From Nephromyces sp. MM_2019 (lineage: Eukaryota > Apicomplexa > Aconoidasida > Nephromycida), in contig JADHZB010001974.1 in assembly GCA_015657535.1 (NCBI GenBank), forward strand, positions 4,381-44,966: a stretch of 40,586 nt of DNA. The letters are read 5' to 3'. Within the stretch, counting starts at the first letter, position 1, and every line of letters begins with the position of its first letter. Under the pieces are notes generated by a model. That model was not told the DNA's origin, ran no database searches, and saw only the letters and a list, made by a program, of their open reading frames with translations. The translations under genes were made by a program, and so were the position numbers. Shown here piece by piece: positions 1-9,716 of the stretch.

Positions 1-3000
1 GAGCACATGAAGAAGAACGTGGCGCAGACGAACGACCAACAGCTGATGGTGCAGAAGACGGTGCTGAAGATGATGAACGAGCAGCAGATGAAGATGCTAA
101 AGTTGATGAACGCAAATCAGTTTCTTGCGTATTTGCAGCAGATAATGCTGAAGCTGCAGCAAAAGATGAAAATTTTGCAGCATCAGATGAAGTAGCAGGC
201 AAAGATGCAGCAACGTATGCACTCGGAGATGAGGAAGAATCCGCTTCAGGCACTGAACTATCAAAGCAAACAATACCAGAATCGCCAAGTGTTTTCCTCT
301 GTGAAGACGTCGCCTTCTGGCTATAAGCAGCATCGTTGAAAATATTAACATTCGCTGAAACCTGCAACTTTGTGAGAACATATGGACGTCTTGAGATCAT
401 CTTCTTCTTTATCTTTCCGCTACTTTCGGTGCTCAAATCAGCATCATGTGATGGAAACTGAAGAAGTTCTTTAGAAGATCCTTCAGCACGTTTGGCATCT
501 TCAACTGCAGAAGAAAGCATCTTTGAGTCAGCTATAACGAGGTGCATCGTAGAGAACTTTTTCATCATCTCTCCGGGGATAGGAAAACTATCTGCGCACA
601 CATCAGCTGAAGAAGCCGCACTCTTCACGAGAGGCTTTGATCCATGAAGATCTTCATCCTTTCGAGGGCAACGAGTCGAGGATAAGCTGAGAGAGGCTTC
701 AGCTTTCAATTTGAAGGAGGGGGGTAAGGTGGGGGGTGTGGGTCGGGTATTACTAGGTGCTGCGGATCCTCTGGGGGATGTAGGTGGGGTATTCCTAGGT
801 GATGCTGACTCTCGGTGGGGCTCAGCTCGAAGCTCTTGAGAAGAGTGAGTTATACTGGAGAGCTTAGTTTCAGCACCTACAGAAAGGGAGGACGGTGAGG
901 AGGGGTTCAATCGAAGCTTCACAGAAGCAGGCAAAGAAGGGGATTTCAGGCGAGACATCAAAAAGGAGGCGGGGGTGGTGGTTACAGCGTGGTGGGTGGA
1001 GGGTTCAGCTTGAAGCCTCAGACTAGAGGGTGGAGAAATTGGAACAGCCCTTTGGAGCAGCTTTTTCGCACTAGGCAAGCTGCTAGGCAAGGTGGCTTCT
1101 TTCAGAGAAGGATGAGACGGGGCTTCATCTGACATGAAGGATTTCGGCTCAGAAGGAGGCTCTAATGCTGTAGAGGCTTCGTTTAATACGTCTTTTACAG
1201 CTGCGCTTTTGTTGATAGGCATAGGCTCAGGCTTGACTAGAGAAAGTGAGTTTTTCCACAGAAGAAAGGAAGACGGTGTTCTTATTCTAGCCTTTGGAAG
1301 CTTTGAGGGAATAACTGATGAAGGTAATGAGGAAGAAGAAGCTGAAGATGTAACGCAAGAAGATCGTGGAGAGGAAGTAGAAGGAGGAGGTGAAGACGAA
1401 GAAGATGAAGAAGGAACAAATCCAGAACAAGAAGGAGAAAAACTAGAGGCAAAATGAGAAGTGGAGGCAGAATGAGAATCAGAAGCTGAAGAAGGCGAAG
1501 GAGAAGAAGAAAAACGAGTCGAAAAACGAGAAGTAGAAGGAGAAAAACGAGAGGCAAAACGTGAAACGGAGGAAGAAGCTGAAGAATGAGAAGAAATAGA
1601 AGGAGAAAAACGAGAGGCAAAACGAGAAGCGGAGGAAGAAGCAGAATCAGAAGCTGAAAAAGGTGAAGGAGAAGAAGAAAGACGAGTCGAAAAACGAGAA
1701 GCAGAAGAAATAGAAGAAGTAGAAGGAGAAAAACGAGAGGCAAAACGTGAAACGGAGGAAGAAGCTGAAGAATGAGAAGAAGCAGAAGGAGAAAAACGAG
1801 AGGCAAAACGAGAAGCGGAGGAAGAAGCAGAATCAGAAGCTGAAAAAGGTGAAGGAGAAGAAGAAAGACGAGTCGAAAAACGAGAAGCAGAAGAAATAGA
1901 AGAAGTAGAAGGAGAAAAACGAGAGGCAAAACGTAAAATGGACGAAGAAGCTGAAGGAGAAGAAAACCGAGAAGCAGAAGGAGAAAAACGAGTAGCAAAG
2001 CGAGAAGTAGAAGAAGCAGTAGAAGCTGGAGAAGGATACGAAGCAAAAGCGGTTGAAGCAAATCGAGGAGAGAAACAAGAAGCTGAAGGAGAGGCAGGAT
2101 CAGAAACTGAAGGTGGAGAAGAAGGTGCAGGGGCATAAAAACCGGCCGAAGAAGCACAACACGATGACCCTGTAGTTGAAGCCTGCGATACACTTGAAGC
2201 TGAAGACAAGGGAATCAAACTTGAATGCGATTCGCCTGAAGAAGTTTCTATCGAGTTTTCAGCACGCAGCAGACTCGAACGGCGTGCAAAAAGCCCAGAA
2301 ACTGCTATTCTTGAAGGCGAAGAAGACGAACAAACGGTCTCAGCTTCTGAAGACGTAGAATTGTAGTAGCCCGCGCGAGCTCTCGTAGTATCTTCAGTCT
2401 CATGTGACTGATCACAAGAGGTTTCAATAGAATCGCTAGTGTATGTACCACAGCGGAAAGCAACATCTTCTGACGAATAACTCGATGCTTTTCCTTCGGT
2501 TTCTCTCGAGAATCGCATCACAGGAGAGCATAAAGTAGCAGCAGAAGAAGCAGGCGACGTTGCGAGGCTGGAATGTGAAGTTGGTGGACGTAGCGAGCGA
2601 AGCGCCTTGACAAAAGTAGGTCTTTTCAAAGAAACTGATGAATCTCCGGTTTCGCACACACAAACTTCATTTGATGTCTTGCAAGTAAAGGAAGCAACAG
2701 CAGAAGATTCAGACAAAGAATCTCCAGAAGAAGCAGATTCTGCGATGAAGGCATGCAAACCTTTCATACTGTAGGCTGAAACGGGAGAAACAACAGCGGA
2801 AGCAGCAACAGTGCGCGAAATTCCTGAAGATGCAGATCCATAATGAAGATATGTAGAGATATCTTCAGTGTGTGTAGCTTCCGAAGACGCCAAAAGACTT
2901 GAAGGATTACTACTACAGGTAGCATCAGCGAAAGAAGGAATAGAAACAAGAGAAGGAAACGTATCTATAGAAGAAGTAGATCGCAATTGTTCATCATAGA

Positions 3001-6000
3001 TTTTGTGCGTAGCATCACAGGAGGATGAGAGACAAACAGAAACAGTGGAAGGATCAGTAGAAAGATCATACAAACTGAGGCTAGCTGGAGCACTCAATGT
3101 AGGGAAAACCAAATGCTTCCTATCATAAGAGGATAAGATTCCTTCAAAGCTAGTGTAGATACTTCCTTCATACACAAAAGCATCACTCGCCTCAGAGTAA
3201 GCACGAACTTCCATAAAGTGGCCTGAAGAAGGCATAGAAAACGAGCAAGAAGAAGCTCTCATGCGATTCTCTAGAAGCTTCGAAAACGAATCATTTAAAG
3301 AGGTGGAAGGATAGTCAACAGTATCGTACACACACGAAGAGAGAGAGCCAGACGCTAGAAGAGATGGAGAAAAATAGCTCTTCTCCTTCTTAATCAAGCC
3401 ATCGATGTGCTTGCAGGACGAAACTGGCAAGGAGGAGCTTCTTGATAAGCGAGAAAAGCTTGAAGTGGGTTGAGGGGGGGGTGAGGCAGATTGGAGGGGG
3501 GGAGGTGGAGAAGATGGAGAAGAAAAGGAGGGCGAGGGCAGAGAAGGAGAGGGAGACGGAGACGGAGAAGCAGCTACAGTAGAAGGAGTAGTACCACCCC
3601 AAGAAGCAGCCATAGGTTGAACACCAGAGTTGTTAGGCTGAAGAGTAGCACACGCTGCTCCAGCAGAGAGCATGAATTTTGGTACCGGAAGCGACAGAGG
3701 TGGCGACATACATGAAGACGGCCTGCATTCCACAGCAGTTTGCTGCACAGAGTTTCGAGGTGATAGCGATAACAGAGGCGATAAAGGCCTGTTTAATGAT
3801 GAAAACGACGTCTGGAGCCCACCCTCCTTGCTATCAGCTGGTTGATATGGACACGGCACACGCATATCACTATGCATGGCTTCATCAGGCCACTCTTTTT
3901 GAGTTCGACTTTGCTCGCTTAAACTACGAGTTTCATCGTTAATATCTTCTTCAGTGTTGAGGGTGGAGCTAGCGATTGCTGCTACAGAGTAGCACTCAGT
4001 GTTCTCTCGGAACACACTCAACAAGTGAATGGAAGATTCATCATTCATCTTATCCATTGAAACCTCTCTTTTGGCTGCTTCAAGACTAGAGAGCCTGCTG
4101 CCATATTGTGCGCTGATCTCCTCACTTGCATCCTCTTCCTCATCTTTTGTCTGCTCATCTCCTGGCTCCGCTTCTCTTTCTCCAGCTTCTGCTTGCTTCG
4201 CTTCTCCTTCCTCCTGCTTCATGTGTAGAGCAGTCGCTGCCCTCCCATGAGACTTCACCCAATTCTCACTTGGACGCATTGCGTGCTGTAATAAAGGCTC
4301 TGTGTGCGAACTCATCATCTTCACAGCTGCATAACTTCCAGCCTGAGCATTACCCACAGCATGTTCAGCTTCATGTATAGCAGGTATATTTGCACACACA
4401 ACAGGAGGATGCTCAAGATACTCTTCATCCTCAGAATGAAAAGTATCTTCATATTCTCGATTGACAGCTAGAGGAAATTGATGAGAAAGTAAAGCTCCTC
4501 TTCTCTCTTCATTGGAGGTCCAATCATCTTCGGCTTGATGGTCATACGGCATGCTCTCGAATGAGTGGAAATCCACCAGCTGGTGTGAGAGTGTTGTGTG
4601 TGAGATGGATTTGTTCGAGTTGACTGTGTGCGGTTTGGAGTTGAGTTTGTGTGAGTTGGCTGTGTGTGTATTCGAATTTACCTTGTGTGAGTTGGGTGCA
4701 TGCGGGTTGGATGAGTCTGCATTGAGTAGGCATGAGCTGGGTGCATGTGACTTTGGTATGTGCGAGTAACAGTGGGGTACGCGTGAGCTGGGTGCGTGTA
4801 AATGAGATTTAGGCATGGGCAAATGAGATTTGGATTTGTGTGAGTTTGGTGAGTTCTCCCGTGAGCAGGAGGTGTGTGAGCTTGCGTCGAATGTCTGAGC
4901 ATAAGAGCCAGGAGTACGTGCACCTAAGCCAAATGGGTATGAGCTGAGTGTGTGTGCACGAGCACCAAACTGGTAGGAATCCAGTGCGCGTGCACGTGAA
5001 CCAAATGCGCGTGCATGCTTTGAGTCACAAGCGTTTGTGTGAGGTGTGTGTGGGTACTCACGATAGATGCGATGCCCAGGGTTTCCTTCAATATCCTGTC
5101 TAATGAATGCTCTCGGTTCCCACTCACTTCGCACATCATATCTAAAGTTAGATGCCGAGCACTCTGAAGATCTCGCACACCAACGCGACATAGAAGGCAT
5201 CAAATCCCCCTTCCTGGATGCGTCAAAAGCACTCCAAAAACGCCTTAGAACTACTGGCCTGACACAATCCTCCCAACCATGAGGAAACTCCTCTTCCTCC
5301 AAAGGGTGAAAAGAGGTAGGTGGTGAAAGGCTAGGACCGCTGATATTGCGTTTGCGAGAAGTCTCTGAGAGCCTCCTAAGATATGGAGGATGACAGCCCA
5401 GGTAGTTGTAGCCCAACCTTCTATCTTCTAAAGAAAGAAAATCAGACTTTACCACTGAAGCAGGAAAATTCGCACGCAATTGGGGGTAGGAGGGATACCA
5501 AAAGCCCTGCCTTAGAGACATGCAATCATTACCTTCCTGCACACACACTCTGCCATTAGATGAGATGAAACTCTCCTCACCCATGTGTGTTTGTGAGTGA
5601 TATATCAAGGGATAAACAGCTTTCCTTGAGCTGTTCTTTCTCAGGCCATCATTACCTTCAACCTTGCATGGGGAAAATCTAGGGTCTTCCACTTCCTCCC
5701 CCTTCCTGTGATAACAACCCCCCCCTCCTTTCCCATGCAGGAGGGGGGGCGCATTGTCTTTAAGTATGGGGGATGGTAGCGGTGAGTTATACTTACCTAA
5801 GAGGGAGGGTGAAAGCAGGGAGCGCGCTGATGGGGATGGGGTATACACACTTGAGATTGAGGAGGTTGATACAGGGGGACTATACATGTTTGAGACGGGG
5901 GGATGTGGTACGGAGGGTATGTACGGGTTTGAGAGGGAGGGGGGTGGCATGGAGGTGGTATACATATTCGATAATGGGCATTGAAAGCTCGGCACTCCTG

Positions 6001-9000
6001 CAGGCTTTAAGCCACCCCCCCCCCCTCCACTTCCACCCCACTTTATTTCATCCTGGCTACGACTACCACTGCGTGGGGGGCCAAATCTAAAGGGAGGATA
6101 TGATGAGAACGCCATTCCACCCTTGGAAAAAGGAGGCAGCATTCTTCCATACACTTGAGAATCTTCCCACATTGAAGATCTTAGTTGACCTTCTACTTTT
6201 CTTAAGAAGAAAGCTTCACTGCGATCATTTTCAAGGCGTGTGTTAACTTCCCAAAGTAAACGCTCTCGAGAAGGAGAATGCAGAGGACCACCGTTTTCTC
6301 GGGGTAGTCTTCTTATAGGTGTACCAGCTGGCGTGTGTGCATACGATAAAAAGTCTTCATCGACGGTACTGTGTGTGGTGCTGTGTGCATTGCTCGGTGT
6401 GCCCTTTGCTTTGCGTGCAGTGTTGTGTGTGGCCTTGGCAGTGTGTGTCCCCTTCGCACTGGCCTTCGCACTATGCATGGCCTTCGTACTCGCCTTGGCA
6501 CTATGTGTGGCCTTCACACTCGCCTTTACACTGTGTGTCGCCTTGGCACTGGGTATGGGATCGTTTGTGGTGTAGTGGGTTGCTTTCCCGTTGTGTGCGC
6601 CCTTCATATTGTGTGTGGCGTTGTACGTAGCATCACGCCCCCCCTTATCATAGCGGGCGTCCTTGCCGTGTGCGATTTTCCCTTTGTGGGTGTCCTCACC
6701 GTGTATCACCTTCCCATAGTGAGAATCTTCGCTGTGCGCGACCCTCCCATTGTGTGTGTAGTCTAGGTAGTCGATTGGTGCTTTCCTCAAACTCATCCCA
6801 CTATTGGATTCGTGTGTTCCTGTTTGCCAGGAAGGGTGATGCTGAGACATGCTAGGCTTAAGAAGCCTTCCCCTCTTCATTACATGAGAAAGGCGATTAT
6901 CTTGAAGTTCGTTATCTAAGCCGCTATCTCTGAGGGAGTATTCGCCAGGAGGAAGCCTGTGACTATCAAACAAATTTTTGGGTGGATTCGAAGCAGCCTC
7001 AGATAAACCCCCCTTCACCGAGCGAGCAGCATAAGATCGAGGCTTTGAAGTTGCACACATATGCTTTACCTCTTCGCCTCCATTTTCTTTGGAAAAACCG
7101 CCTCTTTGAAGATCCTTAATCGTTTCCAATGAGGGGTTTTCTTGGGTATCCAAGCTCTCATGGCTAGGTTGTAGCTCATCCTCATCTACAGGACTCTGTG
7201 AATGACGCAACTTCCGTAGTGTCACGAGGTTATACTGACTAAAGCTCTTTCCTCCAAACTTGAGCTGCTTGATGGCTTCATAAGGGTGTGTGTGTTGCGA
7301 AGAAGCTTCTACTTTGGAGGAAGAAGCCTCAATGTAGGCAGATTGATGCGCCTGGGGGCGGTTGAGAAACATGGAACGCTGGAGCCGCTGCTCAGCTAAG
7401 CTCCTGTTATGCTCAAGGGAAGCATTGGTTAGGGAACAACCTGCTGTTGCAGAGGTGGTTGTGTGTGTGGGAGTGGGTGCACACCATCTTTCATGTGATA
7501 GCCTTGAAGGAGTTAACGAATGCTGAAGAGATCTGTTCAAGGTAGGAGGATCTGATACAGCATACGGAAATTTCTTTGAGAGAGGGGGGAAACCGTCTTT
7601 TTTGCCTGAAAAGATGGGGAAGGGTGAGGAGGGTGAAGGATGGTGAAGTGGGGGTGAACAGGATACAAAAAAAAGGTCAGTTGAGGAAGCGACTCTAGGT
7701 TATCCTCAAGCAAGCAGTGCATATACTGAAACACATGACAGCGACTGAGTGTGAGACCCATACTCCCATATCCCCACACTCCCATATCCCTCAATACCCA
7801 AACATCCCCCCACACCCCCATATTCCCACACATCCCACCCCCACACCCCCCACAGTTTAAAATGCAACGCTTACAAATCTCCACCATAATCTGGAGACTA
7901 CATTTCGTATTAGACTTTCCCCTACCTTCTTCCATCGACTTCTCATCCTGAGGGAAGTCTCCCGTGTTTTTCTGAGTGATCCTCCAAACTTCTGAAGATG
8001 TTGGCTTACAACCCCATGATGCTCCTGCCAAGCCTCCTTGCTTAGAAAACCTCCTCTTCATAGCCTGAGCATCACCTCCAGAGAAACCCTGCCATAAAGG
8101 ATATTTCGGTGCTGAAAAGACCATGGAATTCTTCTTTAATGGAAGCGAAAAGCCTCCCTCTTTCACTTCTTCATCTTCATCCTGAGAGCGATGAAAAACA
8201 TCATCAAACTCACACACATTCGTCTCACGGCTGCTTGGAAACCCAAAAGAGGTACCCGATTGGGTAAGAGCATCATTCAAGTTTTCTTCCAGGAAATTAC
8301 TGCGTTTTGCTGCATGTTGAGCTCCTAATACAGCACCCGAGAGAGGATGATTGAGCCCTTTGGGGTTGCGAGCAGATCCTCCATTGAAAGCATCCAGTCT
8401 TTCAGAAGGATGATAACGAAGCCCTGGGCGTGCAGTAGGTGGTGCTAAATGCATCATATCCTCGCCTTTCGAAGCAACATCATCTTCACTATGAAAAGCA
8501 TACCCACAGCTGTCTCCCTCTTCATCTTCATCCTCGTTCATATACACACGGCTGTGTTCATCTTCATCCTGGTACACGCACGCAGGATCATCCCCCTCTT
8601 CATCATCTTCAAGGCAATTCATCACAAAACCAGTTCTCTCCTCTGTCGAAGACTCCCCCTTCATGAAGCTCAGTTTCGTCTTCCTCGGTGCTTCATACTT
8701 GGAAGAAGAAGCAGAGAGTGGCTTTTTTCCCACAAACTCGCTCTTATTCCTTTTAAAAACCGAGGAAGAGGAGCTTGAAGGAGAAAAATCCCTCCCTATA
8801 GTGCTGCTAGCAGTCCTTAACTTGGCATTTTCAGCATCTTCATCATCACACACAGGTGTGTGCGTCTTGAAGATACAGGAATCATCGGTTTTAGCGTGTT
8901 TATTGGCATCCAGACCAAGCGAAGATCTTTTCTTGTGTGTGTGTGGGGGTGCTCTCCTCTTGACAAAGAGATTCTGATCTTCCCGAGGGGGGGAAAAACT

Positions 9001-9252
9001 GATGTCAACTGGAAGATTAGCGGGAGGGGGGTGGCGTGTGCTACTCCTAGCATTTGCTTCATGTTTATGCTGTAATGAGGGGAAGCTTCCGAGGGAAGAG
9101 TATAGTACATTGGGGCGTGAGGGGGGGGAGGGGGCAATACCCACCCTCCGTTGTTGGGAAGCCATCTGAGTGGTGGGGAAGGCGATATCCTGTCGTGTGT
9201 CGTTGTAGTTTGAAGCGGTCCTACCGGATGAAGAGACAGCGCCGCTAAGCAT
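1..9252 (-). CDS. Giant serine-rich low-complexity protein, two exons in window, 3' end beyond left edge
   Basis: Function unknown. Exon 1 runs 9252-7875 from an ATG. A 269-bp intron follows (donor GTAAGC at 7874, acceptor TTTTCAG ending at 7606). Exon 2 starts at 7605 and its frame has no stop down to base 2, so the window holds 2,994 codons without termination. The splice joins phase 1 to phase 1, giving a Cys codon at residue 460. Residues about 214-258 are acidic (runs such as VYQDEDEHSRVYMNEDEDEE). Residues about 742-872 are rich in Thr-His and Ala-Lys repeats (ATHSVKASVKATHSAK). Residues about 1309-1475 carry NSHK/PHAPNSH-type repeats. Residues about 2295-2515 are Ser-rich tandem repeats (RFASRFSPS, SASDSASSSAS). 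I see no folded domain, membrane helix or signal peptide. Two less repetitive islands, near residues 561-592 and 1236-1308, may be conserved. The reading frame is near certain; the product is a hypothetical, probably disordered scaffold-like protein. Confidence 0.85.
1551..1930 (-). repeat. In-frame 186-bp tandem repeat in the giant ORF
   Basis: The segment containing GTGAAACGGAGGAAGAAGC recurs at 1561 and 1747, a period of 186 bp or 62 codons. A partial third copy continues to about 2000. Each unit encodes a serine-rich block built on RFASRFSPS, FSTRLSSSPSPF and SASDSASSSAS. The period is a multiple of three, so copy-number change would not break the frame. Confidence 0.85.
4560..5060 (-). 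repeat. Degenerate Ser-His coding repeat in the giant ORF
   Basis: The plus strand shows repeated GTGTGAGTTGG/GTGCATG-type units. In the sense frame these read as NSHK, PHAPNSH, HTANSHKLNSKPH and ARAHTLSSYPFG units. The frame stays open throughout. Confidence 0.7.
6361..6760 (-). repeat. Degenerate Thr-His / Ala-Lys coding repeat in the giant ORF
   Basis: On the plus strand this is a GTGTGT and CCTTGGCACT-like degenerate repeat of about 12-24 bp. In the minus-strand frame it encodes repeated THSxKA, ATHN and GKxxH units, rich in Thr, His, Lys and Ala. It appears to be a microsatellite-like array retained as coding sequence. Confidence 0.7.
7606..7874 (-). other. Intron of the giant gene, G-rich on the sense strand
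   Basis: The sense strand begins GTAAGC and ends in a pyrimidine-rich stretch with TTTTCAG. Between them lie many runs of three to six G separated by short TG/AT spacers (7745-7855, seen as C runs on the plus strand). The frames on either side agree only if this segment is removed: exon 1 is in a different frame from exon 2, and reading through meets a stop at 7537. Confidence 0.8.
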
Positions 9253-9716
9253 CTTTTAAGCCTTCATCTGGGAGAGTGGATGAAGGGGGGGAGGTGAGTG
9301 AGACACACACACACACATACACGAGGACGCACACCTGCACACATATGCTAACACACATGCACACATACACAGCTGTTTGGCATGCACTACCTAAAACTTG
9401 GTGGTAAGAATCCCTCCTCATCCTTGCCTAGAAAAATTTTGGACACTTTACAATTGGCATTAACGGTGCCCATGTTTCAAATTTACAGAATTCTACAAAA
9501 TCTGATAGCCTATAGGAGGTACAACCAAGCGTTTCTCATAAAAAAGGGGCATTTTAAGCTGCACAAACACGCACACACACACACGATATCCACAGCAACG
9601 CTTACAAAAGTTTTATAAAAAAGTTAGAATCGAAAAAAACAAAGGCTGCAGTCATCGAAAAGAGCTCAAAAAATGCACACACACACAAAGGGAGCCAGCT
9701 AGCAGTGCAGGCTTCC
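9253..9716. other. Spacer with CA microsatellites upstream of the giant gene
   Basis: This holds (CA)n-rich tracts near 9300-9370, 9560-9590 and 9670-9690 on the plus strand, and otherwise AT-rich sequence. The promoter and 5' UTR of the giant minus-strand gene should be here. I see no clear motif. Confidence 0.6.

Noticed and set aside
1282..2193. 303-codon leucine-rich ORF on the minus strand
   Set aside because: It is the +1 shadow of the serine-rich repeats: TCT TCT read out of frame gives CTT Leu runs. The Ser frame is open over the whole 7.6 kb while this one is not.
6240..6855. Overlapping plus-strand ORFs rich in Cys, Val and Leu
   Set aside because: Antisense of the Thr-His coding repeat of the giant gene.
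7190..7300. eIF4E-binding motif (YxxxxL-hydrophobic) in YNLVTLRKLR
   Set aside because: The residue after the Leu is Arg rather than hydrophobic, so the canonical motif is not met.
7537..7874. Tail of the 571-codon ORF after residue 459
   Set aside because: This is intron read-through (Gly/Trp/Cys-rich GVWGD runs). A GTAAGC donor and TTTTCAG acceptor restore the long frame.
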